Assembly: GCF_023218175.1 (NCBI RefSeq)
Contig: NZ_JALPTH010000014.1
Coordinates: 1-64,000 of the forward strand
Direction of reading: 5' to 3'
Length of the DNA stretch: 64,000 bases
From: Streptomyces lichenis
GTDB lineage: Bacteria; Actinomycetota; Actinomycetes; Streptomycetales; Streptomycetaceae
Translations under genes and position numbers: made by a program
Shown here: positions 8,827 through 18,900 of the stretch, piece after piece
How positions within the stretch are numbered: the first letter of the stretch is position 1
How the letters are laid out: each line of letters opens with the position of its first letter
The notes under the pieces: generated by a model
Databases searched by the model: none
What the model saw: only the letters and a program-made list of their open reading frames with translations
Told to the model about the DNA's origin: nothing

Positions 8827-10239
8827 GGGCTGCCGGGTCTCGGCGGCCGGGGCGGGGCGCGGTGCGGGGACGGTCGCGGTGAGTGGTGCGGCCGGGATCG
8901 CGGGGGCTTCCGGCAGGAGTACGGGGAGGGCGGGCGCGGGGTGCGCGCGGCGGCGGTGCAGCAGGTGGCCGGCCAGGACGGAGCCGGCGATGAGCAGTCC
9001 GCCGGCCACCAGGGCGCCCCGGGCCCCGGCGTACTCCATCAGCAGGCCCAGGGCGGGCGGCCCGGCCAGGCCCCATCCGGTGCGGACGCTGCCCCACACC
9101 CCGAGGACCCGGCCGCGCAGCCGGGCCGGCGGATCGGTCTGCAGCACGGTGGTGCCCGCGGTGTCGGAGATCGACTCGACCACGGCCATCGGCAGCACCA
9201 GGACCAGCAGCATGGCCAGCGACGGGGAGACCCCGGCCACCACCTGGAGCAGGCCGCCGGCCGCGGCGAGGGTGCCCACCAGCCGTACCGAGGGCCTGCG
9301 CAGCCGGGCGCCGAGGACGGCGCCGAGGATCCCGCCGACCGCGAGCACCGTGGAGACGGTGCCGAAGGCGCCGGCGCCGCCGGCGAGCGGACCGGTGACC
9401 AGGACGGCGAGGGTGAGCCCGTAGTTGCGGCCGAAGACGGCGCTGATACCGGTGACCCCGGCGAGGGCGAGCAGCCGGGGGCTGCGGGCGAAGTAGCGCA
9501 GCCCCTCGCGCATGCCCAGGTCGTCCTCGTGCGGCGCCGAACCCTGGGCAGGGGCGGGCGCGCGGGCGGGGAGGGCGCCGGGGGCGGGGCGGAGGAACGG
9601 GATGACGGCGGTGACGAAGAGGAACGACAGCCCGTTGGCGGCGTACGCGGCGGCGGTGCCGAGCGCACCGACGGTGATCCCGGCGAGGGCGGCGCCGATC
9701 AGCCGGCCGGCGCTGTGCACCAGGGAGCCGACGCCGATGGCGGACGGCACGTCCTCGGGCGGCACCAGGTCGTTGCCGAGCAGCGAGCAGGCGGGGCCGT
9801 CCACGGTGGCGATCAGCCCGGTGACGGCGGCCAGCGCCATCAGCACGCCCACGTTCAGCTGGTCGAGGGCGACCAGCACCGCGGTGGTGAAGGCGACCGC
9901 GCCCAGCAGTGCCTGGCTGACCGCGGCGGTCAGCCTGCGGGGCCAGCGGTCCACGGCGGCGCCGCCCGCCAGGCTCATCAGCAGGCCCGGCGCGGCCTGC
10001 ACGGAGAGCGAGAGCCCGGTGGCGGCGGCCGAGCCGGTGATCTGGAGGACCAGCAGGTTCTGCACGGTGAGCTGCATCCACGTCCCCGCGTTGGAGACGA
10101 GGTTCGCGGCGGACCACCACCGCATGCCCGGGTGGCGCAGGGAGCGCCAGGGCGAGTGCCCTCCGCTGGGCCGTCGGCGGGCGAAGCGCCGAGGGCGGTG
10201 GTCGGTGGCGGGCGCGGGAGGCGGAAGGGAAGAAGGCAC
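8809..10239 (-). CDS. MFS transporter, EntS/MFS_3-type exporter
   Basis: A membrane protein of about 476 residues with 10-12 hydrophobic segments. It begins in the SLRHPGMRWWSAANLVSNAGTWMQ region typical of MFS_3 proteins related to the enterobactin exporter EntS, followed by MSLAGGAAVDRWPRR (the A-motif loop between helices 2 and 3), and ends with a hydrophilic proline/alanine tail. Substrate unknown; the family exports small molecules and drugs. The start is uncertain: GTG at 10239 (VPSSLPPP) is chosen because the frame further upstream is arginine/proline-rich and unlike protein; no good ribosome binding site is seen for any candidate. It converges on the heptose operon and diverges from the SDR gene at 10605. 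Confidence 0.8.
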   Translation of the reverse strand: MPSSLPPPAPATDHRPRRFARRRPSGGHSPWRSLRHPGMRWWSAANLVSNAGTWMQLTVQNLLVLQITGSAAATGLSLSVQAAPGLLMSLAGGAAVDRWPRRLTAAVSQALLGAVAFTTAVLVALDQLNVGVLMALAAVTGLIATVDGPACSLLGNDLVPPEDVPSAIGVGSLVHSAGRLIGAALAGITVGALGTAAAYAANGLSFLFVTAVIPFLRPAPGALPARAPAPAQGSAPHEDDLGMREGLRYFARSPRLLALAGVTGISAVFGRNYGLTLAVLVTGPLAGGAGAFGTVSTVLAVGGILGAVLGARLRRPSVRLVGTLAAAGGLLQVVAGVSPSLAMLLVLVLPMAVVESISDTAGTTVLQTDPPARLRGRVLGVWGSVRTGWGLAGPPALGLLMEYAGARGALVAGGLLIAGSVLAGHLLHRRRAHPAPALPVLLPEAPAIPAAPLTATVPAPRPAPAAETRQPVGAAA

Positions 10240-10604
10240 GGTGCGAAGGTGGGTCGGACGGGCGCGGCGGTGGCCGGGGCACCCGGTTGGCGGCATCCGG
10301 GGCGCACGGCCGCGGACGCCGGCGGCGCCGCGCGGCGGGGGCCACCGGATCGGACGGACGCCGGGCCCCTTCCCGAGGGAGGGCGGCCCGGCGGCGCGGA
10401 CCATCGTGGCAGAAGTGCCCCCGGGGTCCGTGCCGTCGGTCGGCCCCGCACCCGGCCGGAGGGGCCCGCGGCCCTTGCGCCGCCTGGCCTCCGCGGTCCC
10501 CGGTGGGGTTGCTCACAGGAGCCGTCCGGGGTGCCGGACGGGGTGGCCCGGGCCACAGTTGGGGGGAGGTCCGGCGGTGGGCCAGGAGCGGAGGCGCGGC
10601 GGGT
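10240..10604. other. divergent intergenic region
   Basis: About 365 bp of extremely GC-rich DNA between the divergent MFS and SDR genes. Apart from the GGAGG-type ribosome binding site of the SDR gene at about 10589-10594, no gene, clear promoter or convincing operator is visible. Its left part may belong to the MFS gene if that gene starts earlier. Confidence 0.5.
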
Positions 10605-11351
10605 ATGGACAGCGGTGGGCGGGTGGATCTGCGGGGCCGGCAGGCGCTGGTGACCGGCGCGGCCCGGGGGCTGGGCGCGGCGATCGCCCGTCGGCTGGCC
10701 GGGGCGGGGGCGTCGGTGCTGGTCGCCGACGTCCGCAAGGAGCCGGCCCGGGAGCTGTGCGAGGAGCTGGCCCGGGGCGGGGCCGAGGCGCGGTTCGTGG
10801 AGCTGGACGTCACCGACGCGGCGGCGGTCGCGGGGGTGTTCCGGGAGCTGGAGGAGGCCGGGCGGGCGGTAGACGTGCTGGTCAACAACGCCGCGGTGGA
10901 CGTCTCCAAGCCCATCGAGCATCTGGCGGCGGCGGAGGTGGAGCGGGTGGTAGCCACCAATCTGCTGGGGCCGGTCTATCTGTGCCTGGAGGTCTACCGG
11001 CGGATGATCGCCCGGGGCGGCGGGCACATCGTGAACATCCTCTCCACGGCGGCCCATCGGACGTGGACGGAGGCGGGGCCGTACTCGGCCGCCAAGTCGG
11101 GTCTGCGGGCGTTCACCCACACGCTGTTCAAGGAGGCCCAGCGGGACTGCCCGGGCATCGGGGTGACCGGGATCATCGCGGGCGGGATGGAGACCCCGTT
11201 CATCCTGGAGCGGTTCCCGGACGCGGACACCTCGATGCTGCAGAGTCCGGAGATCGTGGCGGACACGGTGCTCTACGCGCTGTCGGTCCCGGCGGGCAGT
11301 GCGGTGGGCGAGCTGGTGGTGGTGCCGCGCCGGGAGCCGTCCTGGCCGTGA
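10605..11351 (+). CDS. SDR-family oxidoreductase
   Basis: A classical 248-residue short-chain dehydrogenase: cofactor loop TGAARGLG, DVT after beta-4, NNAA, the catalytic Ser in ILSTAAHRT and the catalytic pair in YSAAKSG. The acidic residue after beta-2 (LVADV) suggests NAD preference, an inference. The substrate is not deducible. The ATG at 10605 follows AGGAGCGGAGG; an in-frame upstream extension is arginine-rich and rejected. It converges on the small membrane protein gene with only 12 bp between the stops. Confidence 0.87.
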   Translation: MDSGGRVDLRGRQALVTGAARGLGAAIARRLAGAGASVLVADVRKEPARELCEELARGGAEARFVELDVTDAAAVAGVFRELEEAGRAVDVLVNNAAVDVSKPIEHLAAAEVERVVATNLLGPVYLCLEVYRRMIARGGGHIVNILSTAAHRTWTEAGPYSAAKSGLRAFTHTLFKEAQRDCPGIGVTGIIAGGMETPFILERFPDADTSMLQSPEIVADTVLYALSVPAGSAVGELVVVPRREPSWP

Positions 11352-11363
11352 GGCGGCCCGGGG

Positions 11364-11630
11364 TCACCGGATGAGGACGAAGAACATCCAGACGACGGCG
11401 ATGACGAAGACCACGCCGACCGCCCGGTTCATCGCGTAGCCGCGGGCGTTGGGCTCGGTGGCGTCGTAGTCCTTCACAAAGGGCTTCTGGAGCGGGCGGT
11501 TGAGCCGCCAGAGCAGCTGCGGGCGCACCACCTGCACGATGCCCATCACCAGGAACAGGGCGAGCAGGACGTAGAGGAAGGGGTTGGTACCGCCGTTCCC
11601 GCCGGCATCGGCGAGTAGCTGTGATCTCAT
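11364..11630 (-). CDS. small two-helix membrane protein
   Basis: An 88-residue protein starting MRSQLLADAGGNGGTNPF. It has two hydrophobic helices, about residues 17-34 (FLYVLLALFLVMGIVQVV) and 70-87 (VGVVFVIAVVWMFFVLI), separated by a conserved-looking hydrophilic loop (QLLWRLNRPLQKPFVKDY) rich in basic residues and a DATEPN segment. The short hydrophilic N-terminus has no signal cleavage site. The ATG at 11630 is preceded by AGAGGGG at good spacing. No function is recognised. It follows the topoisomerase IB gene on the same strand by 43 bp and may be cotranscribed with it. Confidence 0.7.
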   Translation of the reverse strand: MRSQLLADAGGNGGTNPFLYVLLALFLVMGIVQVVRPQLLWRLNRPLQKPFVKDYDATEPNARGYAMNRAVGVVFVIAVVWMFFVLIR

Positions 11631-11673
11631 ACCGGCCCCTCTACCCCCGAACTGCGAGGCGACGCGGGCCTGT

Positions 11674-12702
11674 TCAGCCCGCCGGCCGGCCGGTGCGCAG
11701 CATCCGCAGCACGGCCCGTTCGGCGGCGCCCTGGGTGGCCGGGACGCCGGGGGTGCCCTCGCCGCCGAGGCGGGGCAGCGCGGCGGCGACGGTGACGCCC
11801 TCCTCGTACAGCTCGATGACGCGCGGGTTGATGTAGGAGGCGCGGCAGACGGCAGGGGTGTTGCCGAGGTAGTGCGAGACCTCGCGGGCGGCGCGGGCGA
11901 TGGCACGCTTGCGGGCGCTCTCGCTGTGCGCGGCGCCCTGGGAGACGGCCAGCGCCACAGCAGCCATCACGGTGGCGTGCCAGGTGCGGAAGTCCTTGGC
12001 GGTGATGTCCAGGCCGGCGACCTCCTTGAGGTAGGCGTTCACGTCCTCGCCGTTGACGTCGTGCCAGTCGGGCCGGTCCCAGTAGGCGAGCAGCCGGTCG
12101 CCGCCGCCGCGGCGGCGGTTGAGGGCGGTGAGGGTGCGGCAGGCCGGCGGGTCGACCACGGCGTGCACCTGCTCCTTGCCGTGCTTGCCGGTGTAGGTGA
12201 GGGTGACCTCGGCGGCGGTGCACTGGGTGTGGGCGCGGGTGAGGGTGGTCAGTCCGTAGCTGTTGTTGAGTTCGGTGTAGCGCTCGCTGCCGATCCGGAA
12301 GAAGCCGAGGTCGAGCAGGCGTACGGCGGTGGCGAGGACCCGCTGCCGGGTCAGTCCGCGGTCGGAGAGGTGCCCTTCGACGGTCTCCCGTACGGCGGGC
12401 AGGACCTCCGCCACGTCGAGGACGTGCTCGTGTTTGGCGGCTTCCTGCTCGGCGCGGAACTGCGGGTGGTAGAGGTACTGCCGTCGTCCGGCGGCGTCGG
12501 TGCCGACGGCCTGGAGGTGGCCGTTGGCCCGGGTGCAGATCCACACCTCCCGCCAGGCGGGCGGGATGACCAAAGCTTTGATCCGAGCCAGCTGTGCCTT
12601 GTCGCGCAGGGGCGTGCCGCCGGGAGTGAGGTAGCGGAAGCCCCGGCCGTGGTGCCTGCGCCCGTACCCGGGGTCGGTGGGGCGGCTGTGGTGGAGGCGC
12701 AA
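11674..12702 (-). CDS. DNA topoisomerase IB (poxvirus-type)
   Basis: A 342-residue type IB topoisomerase, which relaxes supercoils through a 3'-phosphotyrosine intermediate. Landmarks are the N-terminal GRGFRYL and LVIPPAWREVWICTRANGHL, then QAVGTDAAGRRQYLYHP, the catalytic-domain segment LGFFRIGSERYTELNNSYGL, TGKHGK with an active-site Lys, and the nucleophile Tyr290 in SYINPRVIELY. The start is chosen as TTG at 12702 because AGGAG lies 6 nt upstream and the protein then begins MRLHHSRP, as family members do. Longer GTG or ATG starts have no ribosome binding site and would translate the 20-bp tandem repeats upstream. The DUF3140 gene lies upstream on the same strand. Confidence 0.9.
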   Translation of the reverse strand: MRLHHSRPTDPGYGRRHHGRGFRYLTPGGTPLRDKAQLARIKALVIPPAWREVWICTRANGHLQAVGTDAAGRRQYLYHPQFRAEQEAAKHEHVLDVAEVLPAVRETVEGHLSDRGLTRQRVLATAVRLLDLGFFRIGSERYTELNNSYGLTTLTRAHTQCTAAEVTLTYTGKHGKEQVHAVVDPPACRTLTALNRRRGGGDRLLAYWDRPDWHDVNGEDVNAYLKEVAGLDITAKDFRTWHATVMAAVALAVSQGAAHSESARKRAIARAAREVSHYLGNTPAVCRASYINPRVIELYEEGVTVAAALPRLGGEGTPGVPATQGAAERAVLRMLRTGRPAG

Positions 12703-12791
12703 CGCCTGCTCCTGAGGTGAGGCCACGGGCCGCCGGGGTTCCGCGTGGACGTCGCGCCGGGTGGGCACGGCGTCCGGTCCGGACGCTCTGC

Positions 12792-12851
12792 GGTGGTGGA
12801 AGGGGATCGGGGGTGGTGGAAGGGGATCGGGGGTGGTGGAAGGGGATCGGG
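12792..12851. repeat. three exact 20-bp tandem repeats
   Basis: The unit GGTGGTGGAAGGGGATCGGG occurs three times in perfect tandem at 12792-12811, 12812-12831 and 12832-12851, followed by a partial fourth unit. It sits between the DUF3140 gene and the topoisomerase IB start, about 90 bp upstream of the latter. Confidence 0.95.
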
Positions 12852-12875
12852 GGTGGTGGGAGGGGGCGGGGAGGG

Positions 12876-13211
12876 TCAGGCCGGTTTCAGCGGGTCGTGG
12901 CCGATGTCCATCAGCCCGTGCCGCCAGTCGGTGCCGCCGGCCTTCGGGTCGAGGGAGGGGCCGCGCTGGGAGCGGACGATCTCCACCACCCGTTCCATGG
13001 TCTCGACGTCGCCGGAGGTGAGGTCGGTGCGGCGCTTGCCGAGGATGTCGAGGACGTGCCGTCCGGTGGGCTTGCCGGCCCGGTCGGGCACCTCTTCGCT
13101 CGTCTCGCCCGCGGACTCGGTGGCCAGCCACTCCTGGAGTTCGCGGGAGGTCATGTTGACCACGGTGTGGAACTCGTCCCAGAGCGCGTCGCTGATCTCG
13201 GACACCGCCAT
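12876..13211 (-). CDS. DUF3140 domain protein
   Basis: A 111-residue acidic protein. Its body, with ALWDEFHTVVNMTSRELQEWL, HVLDILGKRRTDLTSGDVETM and WRHGLMDIGHDPLKP, matches the DUF3140 family, small soluble proteins of unknown function common in actinobacteria. The ATG at 13211 has AAGGAGG at ideal spacing; the in-frame extension upstream to 13325 is rejected. It precedes the topoisomerase IB gene on the same strand, from which the tandem-repeat intergenic region separates it. The family name is recognised from motifs; nothing in the sequence indicates a catalytic role. Confidence 0.83.
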   Translation of the reverse strand: MAVSEISDALWDEFHTVVNMTSRELQEWLATESAGETSEEVPDRAGKPTGRHVLDILGKRRTDLTSGDVETMERVVEIVRSQRGPSLDPKAGGTDWRHGLMDIGHDPLKPA

Positions 13212-13346
13212 GACGGCCTCCTTGTCCTTGTCGCCTCGTGCGTGGGGCCGGTGGTCACGGCCCGTACGGCGGGTTGCCGCCGGTCGGTCGCGTGCCGGGT
13301 TTCCTGCCGGAGCCGGGGCAAACACGGGCCGTGGCCCGGGGCGCGG

Positions 13347-15788
13347 TCAGCCGCCGTCCGGGGCGGTTGCGGCCGCGGCGCCGTGGCCCGGGGCGTCCTC
13401 GTCCGGCAGTGGCTGCTCGGCCCAGATGGTCTTGCCGGTGGGGGTGTAGCGGGTGCCCCACTGCTGGGTCATCCGGGCCACCAGGAACAGTCCCCGGCCG
13501 CCCTCGTCCTCGCTGCCGGCCCGCCGCAGGTGCGGGGAGGTGTGCCCGGTGTCGGAGACCTCGCAGATCAGGGTGCGGTCGCGGATCAGCCGGAGCTCGA
13601 TGGGGCCGGAGGCGTAGCGGATGGCGTTGGTGACCAGTTCGCTGACGACCAGCTCGGTGGTGAAGGCGAGCTCGCCGTCCAGGCCCCAGGCGCCGACCTG
13701 CCCGGTGGCCAGGGTGCGGGCGCGGCCGACCGCCTCCGGGTCGTCGGCCAGCTCCCAGACGGCCACCTCGTCGCGGTCCAGCACCCGGGTGCGGACCAGC
13801 AGCAGGGCGGCGTCGTCCTCGACCGGGCCGGGCAGCAGGGTGGCGACGACCCGGTCGCCGAGGGTCTCCAGCGGGCGGCGGTGGTCGGCGAGCACGGCGT
13901 GCAGCGCGGCCACCTCGGCGTCCCGGTCGCGGCCCCGGCCCTGTACCAGGCCGTCGGTGTACAGGGCGAGGACGCTGCCCTGGGGCAGGGCGAACTCGGC
14001 GCTCTGGAAGGGAAGTCCGCCCAGGCCGAGCGGAGGCCCGGCCGGGATCTCGGGGTGGAGTACGGCGCCGGTGGCCGGGTCGACCAGGGCGGGCGGCGGG
14101 TGCCCGGCGCGGGCCATGCTGCACCGTCCGGTGACCGGGTCGTAGACCGCGTAGAGGCAGGTGACGCCGAGCGCGTCGTCCTCGCCGCCGTCCGGGACGG
14201 CGGTCCGTTCGTGGGCGTCCTGGGTGACCAGCTCGTCCAGCCGGGTGAGCAACTCGTCGGGCGGCAGGTCGAGCCGGGCGAGCGCGCGGACGCTGGTGCG
14301 CAGCCGGCCCATGGTGGCGGCGGCCCGTACGCCGTGGCCGACGACGTCGCCGACGACCAGGCCGACCCGGGTGCCGGAGAGCGCGATGACGTCGTACCAG
14401 TCGCCGCCGACTCCGGCGCCGGAGTCGGCGGGCAGATAGCGGTGGGCGACCTCGGCGCCGGTGACCCGGGGCAGATGGCGTGGGAGCAGGCTGCGCTGGA
14501 GGGTGAGCGCGGCGGTGTGCTCGCGGGTGAACCGGCGGGCGTTGTCGATGCAGACGGCGGCGCGGGCGACCAGTTCGTCGGCGACCGGCAGGTCCCCGGA
14601 GCCGAAGGGGTCGGGGTGGCTCTCCCGGCAGAAGGTGACGACGCCGAGCGCGGCGCCCTCGGTGCGCAGCGGGACGGCGAGCCGGGAGCGGACGGTGTCG
14701 CCGGGGCCCGGTTCCTGGAGCAGCGGGTGGCCGGCGGCGAGGCAGCGGGCCTGGAGGCTTTCGGGTGAGAGGTCGACGGGGTCGCGGCGGCGGGCGGGCC
14801 GGGTGGTGGCCGGGCCGGGTCCGTCCCAGACCCGCACCAGCCGGCGGGCGGGCGCGGTGCCGGGGGCGGGCTGGTCGCCGGCGAGGACGGCGTCGAGCAG
14901 GTCCACGGCGACGGAGTCGGCGAACTGCGGCACGATGACGGCGGCGAGTTCCTGGGCGGTGCGGTCCATGTCGAGCGTCTTGCCGACCATGCCGCCGGCC
15001 CGCACCAGCAGGTCCAGGCGCTGCTGGGCGAGGTAGCGCTCGGTGATGTCGACGCTCTCCTCGCAGACGCCGAGGGTGGTGCCGGCCGGGTCGGCGAGGC
15101 GGTAGTAGGAGCAGGACCAGACGTGGTCGTGGGCGAGGTCGGAGGGCGGGCGTCCGCTGTAGTGCAGGTCGGTGACGGGCTCGCCGGTGGCGAGGACCCC
15201 CCGCATGGTCTCCTCCAGGGTGGGCGGGTGGCCGGGGGTGAGCACCCGGCCGTCGGCGACTTGCTCGTCGGGGCCCATCCCGGTGTACTGGCCGTCGCCG
15301 CCCTCCTCGAACAGGGCGCGGTTGGTCCATACCACCCTCAGCGCGGTGTCGTAGATGGCGAGGCCGACCGGTGACTGGGTGGCGAGGCCGCGCAGCATGG
15401 ACTGCAGGGCCTCCCAGCGGTCGTTCTCGTCGGCGTCGGCGACCACCAGCAGCCGGCCGGGGCCGCCGCCTCGGGTGGAGACCAGCGGCAGGGAGGCGGT
15501 GGCCACCCGGACGATCCGCCCGTCCCGGTGGCGCATGTGGACGACCTGGCGGCGGGCCTGCGCGGCGCCGGGCAGCTCGGTCGGCATCCGGTAGTGGCCG
15601 GGGCGCTCCACCACGAAGGAGCCGACGGTGCGGCCGGCGGCCTCGTGCGAGCGGTAGCCGAGCAGCGCCTCGGCGGCCGGGCTCCAGCCGACGATGGTGC
15701 CGTCGTCGTCCAGCACGGCCGTGGCCGCGCGGGTGAGGTCGAGGGGGCCGCGGAAGTCGGCACCCTCGTCCGCGTACACCGCGCCCAT
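13347..15788 (-). CDS. SpoIIE-family phosphatase, PAS-PAS-GAF-PP2C-HATPase
   Basis: An 813-residue cytosolic regulator. The order is PAS (about 14-125), second PAS (about 130-260, with the exit motif VDITERYLAQQRLDLL), GAF (about 270-430), the SpoIIE/PP2C phosphatase (about 445-680) and an RsbW-like HATPase_c domain (about 690-800). The phosphatase has the metal-binding residues in GVGGDWYDVIAL, GDVVGHG, LYTDGLV and EDDAALLLVRTR. The ATPase has ELVVSELVTNAIRYASGP and GRGLFLV. Such proteins pair dephosphorylation of an anti-sigma antagonist with an anti-sigma-type kinase in one chain. The start at ATG 15788 follows GGGAGGT. It lies 136 bp downstream of another SpoIIE protein on the same strand. 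No partner sigma factor is nearby. Confidence 0.9.
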   Translation of the reverse strand: MGAVYADEGADFRGPLDLTRAATAVLDDDGTIVGWSPAAEALLGYRSHEAAGRTVGSFVVERPGHYRMPTELPGAAQARRQVVHMRHRDGRIVRVATASLPLVSTRGGGPGRLLVVADADENDRWEALQSMLRGLATQSPVGLAIYDTALRVVWTNRALFEEGGDGQYTGMGPDEQVADGRVLTPGHPPTLEETMRGVLATGEPVTDLHYSGRPPSDLAHDHVWSCSYYRLADPAGTTLGVCEESVDITERYLAQQRLDLLVRAGGMVGKTLDMDRTAQELAAVIVPQFADSVAVDLLDAVLAGDQPAPGTAPARRLVRVWDGPGPATTRPARRRDPVDLSPESLQARCLAAGHPLLQEPGPGDTVRSRLAVPLRTEGAALGVVTFCRESHPDPFGSGDLPVADELVARAAVCIDNARRFTREHTAALTLQRSLLPRHLPRVTGAEVAHRYLPADSGAGVGGDWYDVIALSGTRVGLVVGDVVGHGVRAAATMGRLRTSVRALARLDLPPDELLTRLDELVTQDAHERTAVPDGGEDDALGVTCLYAVYDPVTGRCSMARAGHPPPALVDPATGAVLHPEIPAGPPLGLGGLPFQSAEFALPQGSVLALYTDGLVQGRGRDRDAEVAALHAVLADHRRPLETLGDRVVATLLPGPVEDDAALLLVRTRVLDRDEVAVWELADDPEAVGRARTLATGQVGAWGLDGELAFTTELVVSELVTNAIRYASGPIELRLIRDRTLICEVSDTGHTSPHLRRAGSEDEGGRGLFLVARMTQQWGTRYTPTGKTIWAEQPLPDEDAPGHGAAAATAPDGG

Positions 15789-15924
15789 GGCACCTCCCTT
15801 CCCGTGTCCCCTCCCGTGTCCCCTCATCGTCGGACCGCTGTCCGGCGGGCACAACCGCGGTCCGCGGTGGGTGAGCGGGGTCATCGCGGGTCACTCCCCC
15901 GGGGTGCGGCGGGTCGGTGCGGGG

Positions 15925-18900
15925 TCATCGCGGGTCACTTCCAGGGCGCCCTGTCCCGCCGGTGCGGGCGGCGAGCAGCAGGGCGATGTCGTCGGGTCGG
16001 GCGGTGGCGGTCCTGGCCTGCCGGATCAGCCGGTCGGCGGTGCCGGCGAGGGTGGTGCCGCGGATGGCGGACAGGGTGTCGCGCAGCCGTTCGATGCCCT
16101 GGTCGATGTCGGTGCCGGGCTGTTCGACCAGTCCGTCGGTGAACAGCGCGAGGACGGCGCCGGGCGCCATGGCCAGCTCGGTGACGGGGTACGGGGCGGT
16201 GGCGTCGATGCCCAGGACCATGCCGCCGGGCAGGTCGAGCACCTCGGTTCGGCCGTCCGGGTGGCGCAGCAGCGGCTGGAGGTGCCCGGCCCGTACCGCC
16301 CGGGTGGTGCCGGTGGCCGGGTCGAGGTCGATGTAGCAGCAGCTGGCGAACTGGCCGGGGTCGAGGTCGATCAGCAGCCGGTTGGTGCCGCTGATCACGG
16401 CGGCCGGGTCGTGGCCGCTGAGCGCGAAGGCCCGGACGGCGCTGCGGAGCTGGCCCATGGTGGCGGCGGCGGACACCCCGTGGCCCTGGACGTCGCCGAT
16501 GACCAGGGCGATGCTGCGGCCGGTCTCGATCACGTCGTACCAGTCGCCGCCGACGTCCATGCCCTCGGTGCCGGGCAGATAGCGGCCGGTGGTGTCCACG
16601 CCGGGGAGCCTGGGCAGCCGGTGCGGCAGCAGCGCGGACTGCAGGCCCCGGGCGAGGGCGGCTTCGGAGTCGTAGCGGCGGGCGCGTTCCAGGGCCTGGC
16701 CGATGAGCCCGGCGAGCGCGGTGAGGACGGTGCGCTCCTCGGGGCTGAAGCCGCGGGGCCGGTCGAAGCCGAGGATGCAGGAGCCGACGGGCCGCCCGGA
16801 GGCGATCAGCGGCAGGAACGCCCGGGCGCCGACATGGGCGTCCATGGGGATGCCGGGATAGGCGGCGGCGAGGTGCTGCATGGACTCGAAGAAGATCGGG
16901 CGGCCGGTGGTGAGGGTCTCCACGCCGGGCAGCCGGGAGTCCAGTCCGACGCCCTCGAAGCGGTCCAGGAAGCCCTGCGGGAAGCCGGTCTCCCAGGCGA
17001 GGTGGAGCTGGCGTTCGTTGTTGAGGACGTAGATGGCGAGCTGGCGGCCGCCGAAGGCGGGCAGCAGCTCGTCGGTGACGACGGCGGAGACCTGGCGGGC
17101 GGTGACCGCCTCGGTGAGGGCGATGGCGAGGGCGACCGGCCGGTAGAGCACGGACGCCCGGTCGGCCGGGGAGCCGAGCCCGCTGCCGGGCGAGACGGCC
17201 GAGCCGGGCGCGTAGGCGGGCTTCTCGGCGGTGTCGAGGGTGACGGTGAGCCCGTCGTGGCCCGGGTAGAGCGACACCGAGAGCCAGGTGCCGGAGTCGC
17301 GGTGGGCGAGGAAGTGGACGGGCTCCCCGGAGAGCAGGGCGGCCCGGAAGCTGTCCTCGTAGGCGGGGTGCCCGAACCAGGGGAGCACGTCGAACATCCG
17401 CCGCCCGATCAGCTCCGGCCGCCCGCGGCCGAGCAGGGTCTCGGCGCTGCGGCTGACGAAGGTGACGCGGCCGAGCCGGTCGATGGAGAAGATCCCGCGC
17501 GGCAGCCGGTCGGCGACGGCCGCGACCACCGGGCCGGTCCCGGGGTCCACCAGCGCCCCCCGCACATGCCCGTCGGCGGGCGGCTCCTCCCCGGGCGCCG
17601 CGGGCCGGGTGGACAGCTCGACCAGAAACGGCCGCCCCTCCCTCCCCCGCACCCAGATCCGCCGGGACGCCGGCCGCTCGGCGTCCGTCAACTGCCGGGC
17701 CACCGTCCACAGCCCGTAGCAGTCCTCCGGCTCCAGCAACCCGGCCAACGCGGCGGCGTCGAGGGGGCCGGACGCGCCTTCTCCGCCGGACGCGCCTTCT
17801 CCGCCGGACGCGCCTTCTCCGCCGGGCGCGCCTTCTCCGCCGGGCGCGCCTTCTCCGCCGGGGATGCCTTCTCCGCCGGCGATGCCTTCTCCGCCGGCGA
17901 TGTCCCGGCCATCGGGGATGCCAGGACCGTCGGGGATGCCACGGCCGTCGGGGGCGCCATCCGTCGGCAGGGCGCCGCCCTCGGCCGGGGCGCCCGCAGG
18001 GGTGGAGGCGGGGGGCCCGGGCGGGGGGCCGCCTCCGGCCAGGGTGCCGTCGTGCCCGGGAGTGAGGGGCCCAGGCCGGGTGCCGTGATGGCTGAGGGTG
18101 CCGTCCTCAGGCGGGATGGAGCTACGGGGCGAGGTGCCGTCTTCGGGCAGGGCGCCGCTCCCGGCCGGGGGGCCGTCCTCGGCCTGGCTGCCGCCACCAC
18201 CGAGGGTTCCGTCCCCGGGCAGGGCGCCGCTCCCGGCCGGGGGACCGTCCTCGGCCTGGCTGCCACCACCACCGAAGGCGCCGTCCCCCGGCGGGGTGCC
18301 GCCTCCGTAGGCAGCACGGCCGTTACGCGATGGGGTGCCCTCGGGTCCCGGGGCGCCGTGGACGGGCGGTGGCTCCAGCGGCGAGGGGTTGTCCTCGGGC
18401 GCGGTGCCTCCCAGGCCAGGGGTGCGATCCTCGGGCGGGGTGCCGCCTCCACCAGGGGTGCGGCGGTCTCCGTACAGGGGGCCGTCTCCGCCGGGGATGC
18501 GGCCCTCGGGCAGGGTGCCGTCGTCGTCATGGATGCGGTCCATGGGCAGGGTGTCGTCAGGGCCCGAGCGGCCGGTACGGCCTGAGGCGTCGGGGGCGGG
18601 TCGGGTGCCCCCTTGGTGCGCGGGACCGTCCTCGGGTGGGGCGCCCGGACCGGGCGTGAAGGGGGTGCCTCCCCCGTCGCCGCTGGTGCCGTCCTCGGAG
18701 GTGATGCCCTCATGCCGTGGGGCGCCACCCCTGGGGCGTGCGCCCTCACGGCCTGGGATTCCGCCTTCGGGGCCGTTGCGGCCAAGGGCGCCGACCCCCG
18801 ACGGGGTGCCGTCATCGGGTGGGTTGGTATCAGGGCCCGGGCCCTGCTCGGAGGCGTGGTCGACGGCACCTGGCTCACCCTCCTCGACGAGTGGCATGGC

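Noticed and set aside
6881..10960. 1359-codon minus-strand open frame
   Set aside because: It spans the hldE gene antisense and the MFS gene out of frame; composition is unlike protein.
12792..12851. Possible CRISPR or integration site
   Set aside because: Only three contiguous 20-bp units, with no spacers, integrase or tRNA nearby.
17770..17895. Possible CRISPR-like array
   Set aside because: The 18-bp units are contiguous with no spacers and are in frame inside a coding region.
15694..18585. 963-codon plus-strand frame with FSAGRA repeats
   Set aside because: It is the antisense shadow of the 18-bp repeats in the giant SpoIIE gene; the minus-strand frame has recognisable PAS, GAF and PP2C domains.
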